Positions 41,227 through 50,091 of a DNA stretch of 64,000 bases are shown here, piece by piece. Below the pieces are notes generated by a model. It was given only the letters and a program-made list of their open reading frames with translations, was not told where the DNA came from and made no database searches. The number at the start of each line of letters is the position of its first letter. Within the stretch, counting starts at the first letter, position 1. Made by a program: the position numbers and the translations under genes. Source of the stretch: Patulibacter sp. SYSU D01012 (GTDB lineage Bacteria > Actinomycetota > Thermoleophilia > Solirubrobacterales > Solirubrobacteraceae); assembly GCF_017916475.1 (NCBI RefSeq), contig NZ_JAFMTB010000002.1, positions 992,001 through 1,056,000 on the forward strand, written 5' to 3'.

Positions 41227-42656
41227 GCGCGCTCGCGACCGTCGCCGACGTCGTCCGGGCGATCCTGCAGGTCTCGCAGTGGCTCGTCCTCGTCTACTTC
41301 CTGCTGCTCAACGGCTTCCTGCTCGTGCTGCTGGGCGCCGCCGCCCTCGAGCTGCGCCGCCAGCGCGGCTACGCCGCCCTCGAGTCCCGCTGGCGGCTGC
41401 TCGGCTCCGACGTGGCGCCGCGGATCAGCGTGGTCGCGCCGGCGTACGACGAGGCGCTGACCGTGACCGAGAGCGTCCGCTCGCTGCTGACGATGCGCTA
41501 CCCCAACCTGGAGCTCGTGCTCGTCAACGACGGTTCGAAGGACGAGACGCTCGGCGTGCTGATGCGCGACTTCGCGCTGCACGGCCTGCACCCGGTCTAC
41601 GACCCCGTCCTCGCCCACCGACCGATCCGCGGGCTGTACCGCTCGTCGGCGGCGCCGAGCCTGGTCGTCGTGGACAAGGAGAACGGCGGCAAGGCGGACG
41701 CCCTGAACGCAGGCCTCAACGTGGCGTCCGGCGACCTCGTCTGCGCGATCGACGCCGACACCGTCATCGAGCCGGAGGCGCTGCTGCGGATGGCGCGGCC
41801 CTTCCTGCTGCACGCGGACACCGTCGCGGCGGGCGGGACGATCCGGGTGGCGAACGCCGCCACGATCGAGGCCGGCCGGGTGACGCGGCCGCGCGCGCCG
41901 CGGCGGTTCCTGGCGGGGATGCAGGCGGTCGAGTACCTGCGCGCGTTCCTGACGGGCCGGCTCGGCTGGAACCTGCTCGGCGGCAACCTCATCATCTCGG
42001 GGGCGTTCGGGCTGTTCCGGCGCGACGCCGTCCTCGCGTCGGGCGGCTACGTCCACGACACCGTCGGCGAGGACATGGAGCTCGTCGCGCGGCTGCGCCG
42101 CCGGGCGTACGAGCAGGGCGGCCCCGGACGGGTGGTCTTCGTCCCCGATCCGGTCGCCTGGACCGAGGTGCCCGAGGACGCGCGCGTGCTGGCGCGCCAG
42201 CGGGACCGCTGGCACCGCGGGCTGGCCGACGTGCTGCGCCGGCACCGCGGCACGGCGCTGCGGCGCCGGTACGGCAGCCTCGGGCTGGTCGCGTACCCGT
42301 ACTTCCTGCTCGCCGAGCTGCTCGGGCCGGTGGTCGAGCTGCTGGGGCTGGTCGGGCTCGGGGTCGGGCTGCTCGTCGGCGCGATCGACTGGCCGTTCGC
42401 GGCGCTCTTCTTCCTCGTCGCGTACGGCCTCGGCCTGCTCATGACCGTCCTGACCGTCGCGCTCGAGGAGTGGACGTACCGGGGCTACGGCACGGGCCGC
42501 GACACCCTCGTGCTGCTCGGCTGGGCCCTGCTGGAGCCGCTGGGGTATCGCCAGCTGACGGTGGTCTGGCGGCTGCGCGGCCTGTGGCGGTTCCTGCGCG
42601 GACGATCGGACTGGGGCGTCATGACGCGCAAGGGCTTCACCGCCCCGAAGGCGTAG
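41223..42656 (+). CDS. Processive family 2 glycosyltransferase (membrane)
   Basis: A 477-residue inner-membrane glycosyltransferase of the BcsA/HasA/PgaC-like type that polymerises and probably exports a polysaccharide. One N-terminal helix (about 15-38) precedes the GT2 domain: VVAPAYDEALTV, VNDGSKDET, the DAD metal site (AIDADTVIEP), the GED acceptor motif (TVGEDMELV) and RQRDRWHRG (the QxxRW-like polymerase motif). About four C-terminal helices follow. There is no PilZ domain. All polymerase residues are present, so it should be active. GTG overlaps the HEAT gene. It is the last gene of the chemosensory unit; an 8-bp stem (CCGCGGGC/GCCCGCGG, 42657-42709) follows its stop. The sugar is not predictable. 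Confidence 0.88.
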   Translation: MSALATVADVVRAILQVSQWLVLVYFLLLNGFLLVLLGAAALELRRQRGYAALESRWRLLGSDVAPRISVVAPAYDEALTVTESVRSLLTMRYPNLELVLVNDGSKDETLGVLMRDFALHGLHPVYDPVLAHRPIRGLYRSSAAPSLVVVDKENGGKADALNAGLNVASGDLVCAIDADTVIEPEALLRMARPFLLHADTVAAGGTIRVANAATIEAGRVTRPRAPRRFLAGMQAVEYLRAFLTGRLGWNLLGGNLIISGAFGLFRRDAVLASGGYVHDTVGEDMELVARLRRRAYEQGGPGRVVFVPDPVAWTEVPEDARVLARQRDRWHRGLADVLRRHRGTALRRRYGSLGLVAYPYFLLAELLGPVVELLGLVGLGVGLLVGAIDWPFAALFFLVAYGLGLLMTVLTVALEEWTYRGYGTGRDTLVLLGWALLEPLGYRQLTVVWRLRGLWRFLRGRSDWGVMTRKGFTAPKA

Positions 42657-42715
42657 CCGCGGGCGGGACGGCGGGCGGCCGTGGGGTGCCGAGGCGGCCC
42701 GGCCCGCGGGGCCGC

Positions 42716-43897
42716 TCAGGCCTCGTCGTGCGCGGCGATCTGCGCGCTGCCGATCGCCAGCAGCAGCGCGTCGTTGGCGCCCTCGCCGATCTGCGTCTGG
42801 GGCGCATCGCGGCGCAGGCGGGCCAGCTCGTCGCCGGCGCGATACGAGCGGCTCGCGGCCAGGCGGGACGCGAGGTCGACGGCCCAGACGGCGGTGTCGG
42901 ACGCGACGACCTTCGCCGCCGTCGACAGGTCCCGCGCCGCGTCGTCGTGCGCGTCGACCGCCGCGGCCGCGCGCAGGGTGAGCGCCTCGGCCGCGAGCAG
43001 CCGGGCGCGGAGCTCGCCGATCCGCAGCTGCGCGTGGGTGTGCTCGCCGAGCGCCGCGCCGCCGACCTCGCGCTCCGTCGCCTCGTCGAGCGCCGCCTCG
43101 AGCGCGCGGTCGACGATCCCGAGCGCGCGGCACGCGACGTTGACGCGCCCGACGCCGAGCGCCCCGAGCATCTGCCGGGGACCGCGGCCACGCCCGTCAG
43201 CGCCGCCGAGGATCTCCGCCCCGGTCGCCGCGAAGCCGTCGAAGGCGTAGGCCGCGGACTCGACGCCGCGGTAGCCGACCTTGTCCAGCTCGCCGACGCC
43301 CCAGCCGTCGCCGCCGCGCCCCTCGGCGGGCAGCAGCACGCAGGACAGCTCGCCGTCGACGCGGGCCATCAGGCAGATCAGCTCGGCGGAAACGCCGCCC
43401 GCGACCCAGCGCTTGCGCCCGTCCAGCCGCAGCCCGCCGCCGGGCAGCGGGGCCGCGGTCGTCGCGATCCGCGTCAGGTCGCTGCCGGCGCCCGGCTCGG
43501 TGATCGAGAAGGACGCCTGCGCCGCACCCGAGCCCAGGCGCGGCAGCCACCGCGCCTGCTGCTCCGGGGTGCCGTGCGCGACGAGCAGGGCGACCGCCAG
43601 GCCCGTCGGGTTGACGGCGCCGGTCAGCGAGATCCAGCCGCGCGAGAGAGCCCGCCAGGCGGGGACCAGGTCGGAGACGGTGCGCCCCGGGCCGCCGTGC
43701 GCGGTCGGGACGAGCGCGCCGGGCAGGCCGAGGGCCACGAGCGCGTCCCACGCCTCGTCGGGCAGGACGTCGTCCCGGTCCCAGGTGGCGACCTGCGGCA
43801 GGACGACGTCGTCGACGAACGCCTGGACGGCGGCGCGCAGCCCCGCGGCGTCGAGGGCGGGCGGGACGGCGGCCGTCATCGCCCCATCCTGCCCCAT
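42716..43897 (-). CDS. Acyl-CoA dehydrogenase
   Basis: A 393-residue FAD-dependent acyl-CoA dehydrogenase family enzyme, oxidising an acyl-CoA to the enoyl form with ETF as electron acceptor. Signatures include FSITEPGAGSDLTRI (FAD/substrate loop), the RWVAGG strand, GRVNVACRALGIVDRALE and, near the C-terminus, QIGEGANDALLLAIG, which carries the likely catalytic Glu. The start may be Met1 (43897) or Met7 (43879). It stands alone, convergent with the glycosyltransferase. Chain-length preference is not evident. Confidence 0.88.
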   Translation of the reverse strand: MGQDGAMTAAVPPALDAAGLRAAVQAFVDDVVLPQVATWDRDDVLPDEAWDALVALGLPGALVPTAHGGPGRTVSDLVPAWRALSRGWISLTGAVNPTGLAVALLVAHGTPEQQARWLPRLGSGAAQASFSITEPGAGSDLTRIATTAAPLPGGGLRLDGRKRWVAGGVSAELICLMARVDGELSCVLLPAEGRGGDGWGVGELDKVGYRGVESAAYAFDGFAATGAEILGGADGRGRGPRQMLGALGVGRVNVACRALGIVDRALEAALDEATEREVGGAALGEHTHAQLRIGELRARLLAAEALTLRAAAAVDAHDDAARDLSTAAKVVASDTAVWAVDLASRLAASRSYRAGDELARLRRDAPQTQIGEGANDALLLAIGSAQIAAHDEA

Positions 43898-43975
43898 CGC
43901 CCCGCCGGGCGCCGGGCCGCCGCGGCCGCTCGCCGCCGTCCGCGGGCCGCCCGGGCGGCCCGCGCCGGCGGGCGG

Positions 43976-45943
43976 CTAGTAGCGCTCGCGGCGCACCTGC
44001 GGCCGCTTGCCCTTCAGGTGCGTGCCGCCCAGGCCGGCGATGACCTCGTCCGCCGCGCCGGCGGGCACCTCGACGAGCGAGAAGCGCTCGTGGATCTGGA
44101 TCGCGCCGATGTCGCGGCCCGAGAGCGACGTCTCGCCCGTGATGGCGCCGACGAGGTCCTGCGGGCGGATGCGCGCGGCGCGGCCCGCGCCGACGAACAG
44201 CCGCGTCGTCTCGCCGTCCGGCCCGCCGGCGTGCTCGCGCCGCGGGCGGTCCGGGCGCTCGCGCCGCTCGCCGCGGTCGCCCCGCCCGGGGCGGTCGTCG
44301 CGGTCGCGGCGGCGCTCGCGCGGCAGGCTCGCGTCGGGGATCTCCTCCTCGTCGCCGGGCACGCCGCCCTGCGACTCCTGCGCCAGGCGCACGGCCGCGG
44401 CCGCGACGTCCATCACGTCGAACTCGTCCGCGAGCTCCTCGACCACGCCACGGACGGCGTCCAGGCCGTCCTCCTGCAGCAGCAGCTCGCGGAGCGCGGC
44501 GCGGGTCAGGTCCAGGCGGCGGGCGCGGACGTCGGCGACCGTCGGCACCCGCTCGACGGCGATCTGCTGCTTCGTCAGGCGCTCGATGGCCTTCAGCATC
44601 CGGTGCTCGCGGGGCTGGGCGAACGTGATCGCCACGCCCTCGCGGCCCGCGCGGCCGACGCGGCCGATGCGGTGCACGTAGGTCTCGGGCGACGAGGGGA
44701 CGTCGTAGTTGACCACGTGGGACAGCGTGTCGATGTCCAGGCCGCGGGCCGCCACGTCGGTGGCGATCAGCAGCTCGGTCGTGCCGGCGCGCAGGCGGTC
44801 GATCGTCCGCGAGCGCTGGGTCTGGTCCATGCCGCCGTGCAGCGCCTCGGCCGTGTAGCCGCGGCCGTTGAGGGTCTGCGTGACCTCGTCCACCTCGGCG
44901 CGGGTGCGACAGAAGACGATCGCCGCGGCCGGCGACTCCTGGTCCAGCACGCGGGTGAGCGCCGCCGCCTTGTGGGCGCGGGCGACCACGTAGGCCGTCT
45001 GGCGCACGCGGGGCGCCTCGCCCTCGGGCGTCTCCTCGCGCGCCAGCCGGATGCGGACCGGGTCGTCCTGGTGGCTGCGGGCCAGGCGCTCGATGCGCGT
45101 GGGCATCGTCGCGGAGAAGAGGACGGTCTGGCGCGACTTCGGCGTCGTGTCGAGGATGGCCTCGAGGTCCTCCTGGAACCCCATGTCCATCATCTCGTCG
45201 GCCTCGTCGAGCACGACCATCTCGACGCCCTGCAGGTCGAGCGAGCGGCGCTTGATCAGGTCGGTCGCGCGGCCGGGCGTGGCGACGACGACGTCGACGC
45301 CGCGCTCGAGCGCCTTGATCTGGCGGAAGATCGGCTGGCCGCCGAAGACCGGCAGCACCTTCAGGCCCAGGCCCGAGCCGTAGGAGTGCATGGCCTCGGA
45401 GACCTGCATCGCCAGCTCGCGCGTCGGGGCCAGGACGATGGCGCGCGGCTTCGTGCCCCAGCGCTCGCCCTTGGCCAGGCGGTGCAGCAGCGGCAGGGCG
45501 AAGGCGGCGGTCTTGCCGGTGCCCGTGGCGGCCTGGCCCAGGACGTCGCGGCGCTGCAGCAGCGGGCCGATCGCCTCGCGCTGGATCGGCGTGGGCTCCT
45601 CGTAGCCCAGCTTCGTCAGCGCGGCGAGCAGCTCGGGGTGCAGGCCCAGGTCGGCGAAGGTCGGGCCGGTCGACGCGTCGTCGGTGGGCGCATCGGCGTC
45701 GGCCGTCTCCGCGGCGGCGGTCTCGGCGGCGGCGGTCTCCGCGGCGGCGGCCGTCACGGCGACGTCGTCGTCGGCGGTCTGCGCGGCGTCGGCGTCGGCC
45801 GGGACGGCGTCGGTCGACGCGGCGTCGGGGGTCGGCGTCGTCTCGGGGGTCGGCGTCGGCTGGGAGGCGTCGGCGACGGGCGCGGGCGCGTCGGCCGGCG
45901 TCTCGTCGGGATCGGGCGTGCTGGCGGGAGCGTGGTCGCTCAC
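43976..45943 (-). CDS. deaD: DeaD/CsdA-like DEAD-box RNA helicase
   Basis: A 655-residue helicase. Residues 1-95 are an acidic Ala/Asp/Thr/Pro-rich extension with AAETAAAET repeats. The helicase core follows: Q motif, AATGTGKT, PTRELAMQ, DEADEMMDMGF, SATMP, ARGLDIDTLSHVVNYD and HRIGRVGRAGR. After a basic Arg/Asp linker, the C-terminal ~75 residues form a DbpA-type RNA-binding domain (TRLFVGAGRAARIRPQDLVG). This layout is that of CsdA/DeaD, which assists ribosome assembly and mRNA unwinding in the cold. GTG 45943 was chosen because GAGGA is suitably placed upstream; a further in-frame GTG at 46027 lacks a ribosome site. It differs clearly from the RGG-tailed helicase at 17940. Confidence 0.92.
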   Translation of the reverse strand: MSDHAPASTPDPDETPADAPAPVADASQPTPTPETTPTPDAASTDAVPADADAAQTADDDVAVTAAAAETAAAETAAAETADADAPTDDASTGPTFADLGLHPELLAALTKLGYEEPTPIQREAIGPLLQRRDVLGQAATGTGKTAAFALPLLHRLAKGERWGTKPRAIVLAPTRELAMQVSEAMHSYGSGLGLKVLPVFGGQPIFRQIKALERGVDVVVATPGRATDLIKRRSLDLQGVEMVVLDEADEMMDMGFQEDLEAILDTTPKSRQTVLFSATMPTRIERLARSHQDDPVRIRLAREETPEGEAPRVRQTAYVVARAHKAAALTRVLDQESPAAAIVFCRTRAEVDEVTQTLNGRGYTAEALHGGMDQTQRSRTIDRLRAGTTELLIATDVAARGLDIDTLSHVVNYDVPSSPETYVHRIGRVGRAGREGVAITFAQPREHRMLKAIERLTKQQIAVERVPTVADVRARRLDLTRAALRELLLQEDGLDAVRGVVEELADEFDVMDVAAAAVRLAQESQGGVPGDEEEIPDASLPRERRRDRDDRPGRGDRGERRERPDRPRREHAGGPDGETTRLFVGAGRAARIRPQDLVGAITGETSLSGRDIGAIQIHERFSLVEVPAGAADEVIAGLGGTHLKGKRPQVRRERY

Positions 45944-46216
45944 GATGGGTCCTCGGGGAGCTGCGGGTCTCGTCCACGAACGATCCGGCGCGTCCGGGCC
46001 GCGTCCGGCGGTCCGGGTGGTGCTCACGTCCGACGGAGGAGGAGTCCTGGGTCACGACGGGCGCGGATGCGGCCCGTTCACTCGCCGCGGTGCGCCGCGG
46101 CGGTCCTCCAGCCTGACAGACCGGACCGAGCTCGTGTGTGCGCCGCGCCGCCGTCGCGCGCCGTCCGCCGGCGCGCCCGGGCGGCCGAGCGCCCCCGACG
46201 CCGCCGCCGGCCGGGC

Positions 46217-46810
46217 TCAGCCGCGGGCGGCCAGCCGGGCCTGCAGCCCGGCGATGTGCAGCTCGACCCCGTCCGCGTAGACGGCCCGCGGGTCCGGCGC
46301 CGCGTGCCCCGGGACCTCGGCGTAGCCCTCGCCCTCGGCGGGCCGGTGCTCGAGGGCCGCCAGGAACGACAGCCCCCAATGGACGAAGCAGAACGCGACG
46401 GCCGGGGCGTCGTCGCCGAAGCCGCCGTCCGCGAGCACGCCGATCATGCGGGCCGCGCTCTCCTGCGTGCGCGCCACGGTCACCCGGCCGGCGAGCGTCT
46501 CGGCCGCCAGCCCCGGCACCGCGCCGTACACGCGCCACATGTTGTCGGCGTACCAGCGCAGCGCGTCGTCCCACGACCGGTCGGCGGGCACGTCGCGGTA
46601 GTCGTCCGCGAGCCGGCGCTCGAGCATCAGGCCCAGCAGCGCCCCGCGCGAGTCCACGTGGCGGTAGAGCGCCGTCGCGCTGACCCCCAGCCGCGCCGCG
46701 AGCGGCCGCAGCGTGACCGCGCCGACGCCCTCGCCCTCGGCCATCGCGAGCGCCTCGGCGACGATCAGGTCGGGCGAGAGCTTCCGGGGCGAGCGGGGGG
46801 CGGCGGGCAT
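46217..46810 (-). CDS. TetR-family regulator with TetR_C-like domain
   Basis: A 197-residue repressor. Helix-turn-helix at about residues 12-58 (VTLRPLAARLGVSATALYRHVDSR), resembling the true TetR/TetR_C subgroup more than the AcrR one. TACGAT lies six bases before the ATG (leaderless). Divergent from an NADP-dependent quinone-oxidoreductase-type gene with 131 bp between starts, so that gene is its most likely target. A short GACG-N5-CGTC repeat (46851-46863) lies between them and could be the operator. The 273-bp region downstream, to the helicase start, holds nothing recognisable. Confidence 0.85.
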   Translation of the reverse strand: MPAAPRSPRKLSPDLIVAEALAMAEGEGVGAVTLRPLAARLGVSATALYRHVDSRGALLGLMLERRLADDYRDVPADRSWDDALRWYADNMWRVYGAVPGLAAETLAGRVTVARTQESAARMIGVLADGGFGDDAPAVAFCFVHWGLSFLAALEHRPAEGEGYAEVPGHAAPDPRAVYADGVELHIAGLQARLAARG

Positions 46811-46816
46811 GGCTCG

Positions 46817-46822
46817 ATCGTA
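46817..46822 (-). promoter_or_regulatory. -10 box TACGAT of the tetR gene
   Basis: Minus-strand TACGAT exactly six bases before the ATG at 46810; leaderless geometry. Confidence 0.45.
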
Positions 46823-46928
46823 GGCGGGGGCCCGGGCCCGCGCGGCATAGGACGTAAAGCGTCGACGCGCCCGCCGCTCCGCGCCACGCCGGGCCTGGCG
46901 CGACGGCGCGACCGGGGCGCCGGCGCGC

Positions 46929-46934
46929 TAGCGT
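46929..46934 (+). promoter_or_regulatory. -10 box TAGCGT of the oxidoreductase gene
   Basis: TAGCGT seven bases before the ATG at 46942, no ribosome site; leaderless geometry. Confidence 0.45.
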
Positions 46935-46941
46935 CCGCCGC

Positions 46942-47883
46942 ATGCGCGCGCTCGGCATCCCGGCCTTCGGTGGTCCCGACGTCCTGCAGGTCGTCGACCG
47001 CCCCGTCCGCGATCCGGGCCCCGGCGAGGTGCGGATCCGCGTCGTCGCCGCCGCCGTCAACCCGACCGACGTCAGCACCCGGAACGGGGACGTCGCGGAC
47101 CGCTACGCGGACCTGGAGCCGCCCTACGTGCCCGGGATGGACGCCGCCGGCACGGTCGAGGCCCTCGGGGAGGGCGTCCGGCACGTGCGCCTGGGCGAGG
47201 ACGTCATGGCGGCCGTGCTGCCGCGCCGGCCGGAGGGCGGCGCCCAGGCCGAGCAGGTCGTGGTGCCCGCCGGCTCCGTCGTCCCGATCCCGGCCGGGGC
47301 GACGCTCGAGCAGGCCGCGACGCTGCCGATGAACGGCCTGACCGCGATCGAGGCCCTCGACGGCCTGGACATCCCCGCGGGCGGCACGCTGGCGATCACC
47401 GGCGGCGCCGGCCTGCTGGCCCGGTACGCGACCGTGCTGGCCAAGGAGCGCGGCCTGCGGGTGCTCGCGGACGCCCGCCCCGACGAGCACGACCTGGTCC
47501 GGGGGTACGGTGCGGACGTCGTCGTCGAGCGCGGCGACGGCGTGGCCGAGCGCTTCCTGGCGCAGGCCCCCGAGGGCGTCGACGGCGTGCTCGACACCGC
47601 GCTGCTCGGCGAGGCGATCCTGCCCGCGATCAAGGACGGCGGCGGCCTCGCGGTCGTGCGCGGCTGGTCCGGGCCGACCCCGCCGCGCGACATCGAGGTC
47701 TACGAGGTGTGGGTCGCCACCCGCCTGGAGGACACCGAGGCGCTGCTGCACCTGCGCGACCTGGCTGCGGACGGCCGGATCGCCCTGCAGGTCGCGGACA
47801 CGTATCCGCCCGAGCGGGCCGCCGAGGCGCACCGGCGGATGGAGGCCGGCGGCGTTCGCGGCCGGCTCGTCATCGTCTTCTAG
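46942..47883 (+). CDS. NADPH:quinone-oxidoreductase-like MDR enzyme
   Basis: A 313-residue medium-chain dehydrogenase/reductase without structural zinc cysteines, of the quinone-oxidoreductase/zeta-crystallin type. Recognised by MRALGIPAFGGPDVLQVVD, AAAVNPTDVSTRNG, YVPGMDAAGTVEALGEGV and the nucleotide-binding ITGGAGLLARYA, slightly divergent from the usual GAAGGVG. It should reduce quinones or activated alkenes with NADPH. The short length and the absence of Cys/His zinc ligands exclude a classic alcohol dehydrogenase. Divergent from a TetR gene that may repress it. Confidence 0.86.
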   Translation: MRALGIPAFGGPDVLQVVDRPVRDPGPGEVRIRVVAAAVNPTDVSTRNGDVADRYADLEPPYVPGMDAAGTVEALGEGVRHVRLGEDVMAAVLPRRPEGGAQAEQVVVPAGSVVPIPAGATLEQAATLPMNGLTAIEALDGLDIPAGGTLAITGGAGLLARYATVLAKERGLRVLADARPDEHDLVRGYGADVVVERGDGVAERFLAQAPEGVDGVLDTALLGEAILPAIKDGGGLAVVRGWSGPTPPRDIEVYEVWVATRLEDTEALLHLRDLAADGRIALQVADTYPPERAAEAHRRMEAGGVRGRLVIVF

Positions 47884-47983
47884 CCCCGGCCGGTGGCGCG
47901 GGCCCGCGCCGCCGTCGTCGGCGCGGCGGCGGACGACGGGCCGCCCGAAGGGGGCGGCGCGTCGACCGCGGTCCGCCGAGCCC

Positions 47984-49153
47984 TCAGGGCTTGAGCACGA
48001 CCTTCGTGCAGCAGTCCTCCTTGTGCTTGAAGGTCTCGTAGCCCGTCGGCGCGTCCTCCAGGCCCATGGTGTGCGAGATGACGAACGTCGGGTCGATCTC
48101 GCCCCGCTCGATCCGGTCGAGCAGCGGCCGCAGGTAGCGGTGCACGTGGCACTGGCCCGTGCGCAGGGTCAGGCCGCGGTTCATGAGCGAGCCGAGGGGG
48201 AACTTGTCGGCCAGGCCGCCGTAGACGCCGACGACGGAGATCGTCCCGCCGTTCGTGCAGGCCATGATCGCCTCGCGCAACGCGTGCGGGCGCTCCGTCT
48301 CCATGCGGGCCGCCTGCTTCACGCGGTCCATCGCGTGGACGCCGGCGTGGCCGTGGTGGCCCTCCATCCCGACGGCGTCGATGCAGGCGTCCGGGCCGCG
48401 TCCGGCGGTCAGCTCGTTCAGCGCCTCCAGCACCACGGTCCCCTCGTAGTTCAGCGTCTCGCAGCCGATCTCGCGCGCCTTCTGCAGGCGGTACTCGAAG
48501 CGGTCGATGACGATGACGCGGTCCGCACCCATGAGCTTGGCGCCCAGGGCCGCGAACAGGCCCACCGCGCCGGCGCCCCAGACGGCCACGACGTCCCCCT
48601 CCGAGATGTCCGCCATCTCGGCGCCCATCCAGCCCGTGGGCAGGACGTCGGAGAGGAAGAGCACCTGCTCGTCGGTCAGGTCGCTCTCGATCTTCAGGGG
48701 GCCGACGTCGGCGAACGGCACCCGGGCCGCCTCGGCCTGGCCGCCGGCGAAGCCGCCCGTCAGGTGGGAGTAGCCGAAGATGCCGGCCACCGGGTGCCCC
48801 ATCATCTTCTCGGCCATCGCCGCGTTCGGGTTCGAGTTCTCGCACCCGGCGAAGAGCCCCTTCGCGCAGGCGTTGCACGACCCGCAGGCGATCGGGAACG
48901 GCACGACGACGCGGTCGCCCGGCCGCAGGCCGTCCACCGCCTTGCCGACGTCGGTGACGGTGCCCATGAACTCGTGCCCCAGGACGTCCCCCTGGCGCAT
49001 CGTCGGCATGTAGCCGTCGTACAGGTGCAGGTCGGAGCCGCAGATCGCGGTCGAGCTGATCTGCACGATCGCGTCCCGGTCGTTGAGGATCCTCGGGTCG
49101 GGGACGTTCTCGACCTGCACGGTGTTGCGGCCGCTCCAGACGTTCGCGCGCAT
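47984..49153 (-). CDS. Zinc-dependent alcohol/formaldehyde dehydrogenase family enzyme
   Basis: A 389-residue zinc MDR enzyme close to glutathione-independent formaldehyde dehydrogenase and related 'zinc-dependent alcohol dehydrogenases' of this length. Catalytic zinc ligands are visible in TAICGSDLHLYDG and GHEFMG. The structural-zinc cluster is CGSCNACAKGLFAGC. The cofactor site is WGAGAVGLFAA with a following DRFEYRLQ acidic end, typical of NAD preference. AGGAG lies seven bases before the ATG. The membrane/SRPBCC gene precedes it by ten bases on the same strand, so they form an operon. Substrate is uncertain. Confidence 0.9.
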   Translation of the reverse strand: MRANVWSGRNTVQVENVPDPRILNDRDAIVQISSTAICGSDLHLYDGYMPTMRQGDVLGHEFMGTVTDVGKAVDGLRPGDRVVVPFPIACGSCNACAKGLFAGCENSNPNAAMAEKMMGHPVAGIFGYSHLTGGFAGGQAEAARVPFADVGPLKIESDLTDEQVLFLSDVLPTGWMGAEMADISEGDVVAVWGAGAVGLFAALGAKLMGADRVIVIDRFEYRLQKAREIGCETLNYEGTVVLEALNELTAGRGPDACIDAVGMEGHHGHAGVHAMDRVKQAARMETERPHALREAIMACTNGGTISVVGVYGGLADKFPLGSLMNRGLTLRTGQCHVHRYLRPLLDRIERGEIDPTFVISHTMGLEDAPTGYETFKHKEDCCTKVVLKP

Positions 49154-49163
49154 GGCGGGGCTC

Positions 49164-49985
49164 CTATCGGCTCTCGGTGGTCTGGGCGGGCGGATGGGCG
49201 GGGCGCTGGGCCCGCAGCCGCGCGTGCGACGGCCCGTCGGGGCTGCCGTCCGAGCGCAGGACCTCCCCCGTCTCCACGGTCTGCTTGAAGCGCTTCAGGT
49301 CGTCGGCGACCTGCTGGTCGTACGCCTGGCCGGTGACGCGCTTGGCGGCGTCCACGACGGCTCCGGGGCCGGTGGGACGGTTCGCGCTGTGCTCCAGGTC
49401 GACGCGCAGCTCGGTGCCGCGGCCGCCGGGCGCGATCGAGAAGGTCGCGGCCTCGCGCGGCGCCACGCCGTCCCACGACTCCCATGCCTCCTCGACCTCG
49501 TTCTGCGGCGCCCGGATCGTGATCGCCTTGCCCGAGAGCATCGGGTGGTCGGGGCGCGTGGCCGGCGGCGTGTCGCCGTCCGCCTGCTCGCCCGAGCGCA
49601 CCGCCGCGAGCAGGTCCGCCGTCCCGATGGCGCCGGCGGCGGCCGCCGCGAGCGCCAGGCGCGCGCGGCTCGTGGGGCCGTGGCGGAAGGACAGGACGAT
49701 CAGGCCCATGTCGAGGACGTCGCCCGCCACGCGCGCCCACAGGCTGCGCGTCGGCCACGGCCGCTCGGCGGCGAGGATGCCCGCCCCGACGGCGAGCTCG
49801 CGCGGCCCGCAGGCCAGCAGCGTGACGGCGGTGGCGCGCGGCCCGTCGGGGGCGCCGATGGCGCGGGCGAAGGCGCGCGGGGCGAGCGTCTGCGGCACGC
49901 CGAGGGCGAGGCTGGCCCAGCCGAGCACCTGCTCGAGCTGGCCCAGGTCGTGCGGGCGACCGCGGTCCTGCGGGGAGGGAGACAT
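49164..49985 (-). CDS. Membrane-anchored SRPBCC-domain protein
   Basis: A 273-residue protein. The N-terminal ~130 residues contain about four hydrophobic segments (from GWASLALGVPQTLAPRAFAR onward) similar to short DoxX-like or DUF4267-like membrane regions. The second half (about 145-245) resembles a polyketide-cyclase/SRPBCC domain: ITIRAPQNEVEEAWESW, then ATFSIAPGGRGTELRVDLE. SRPBCC folds bind hydrophobic ligands. The gene directly precedes the zinc dehydrogenase (ten-base gap), a pairing seen in other actinobacteria and proteobacteria. GGGAG lies four bases before the ATG. Function is unknown. Confidence 0.7.
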   Translation of the reverse strand: MSPSPQDRGRPHDLGQLEQVLGWASLALGVPQTLAPRAFARAIGAPDGPRATAVTLLACGPRELAVGAGILAAERPWPTRSLWARVAGDVLDMGLIVLSFRHGPTSRARLALAAAAAGAIGTADLLAAVRSGEQADGDTPPATRPDHPMLSGKAITIRAPQNEVEEAWESWDGVAPREAATFSIAPGGRGTELRVDLEHSANRPTGPGAVVDAAKRVTGQAYDQQVADDLKRFKQTVETGEVLRSDGSPDGPSHARLRAQRPAHPPAQTTESR

Positions 49986-50091
49986 GCCGCTCCCTACCCG
50001 GCGCGCGGGGCGCGTAACGCCGTGCGCGCGACGGCCGGACCACGCGTCGTCGGCCGCCGGCCGCGCCGCCGACGGGGGCCGCGGCGAGCGC

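Noticed and set aside
45690-45760. DNA tandem repeat at the start of the DeaD-like gene
   Set aside because: It encodes an in-frame AAET-type low-complexity protein extension, not an independent genetic element.
46851-46863. GACG-N5-CGTC as a firm TetR operator
   Set aside because: Only four bases per arm in high-GC DNA; noted as possible in the regulator entry but not listed as a feature.
41279-47332. A 2017-codon plus-strand frame
   Set aside because: It overlaps well-supported genes on both strands and has shadow composition throughout.
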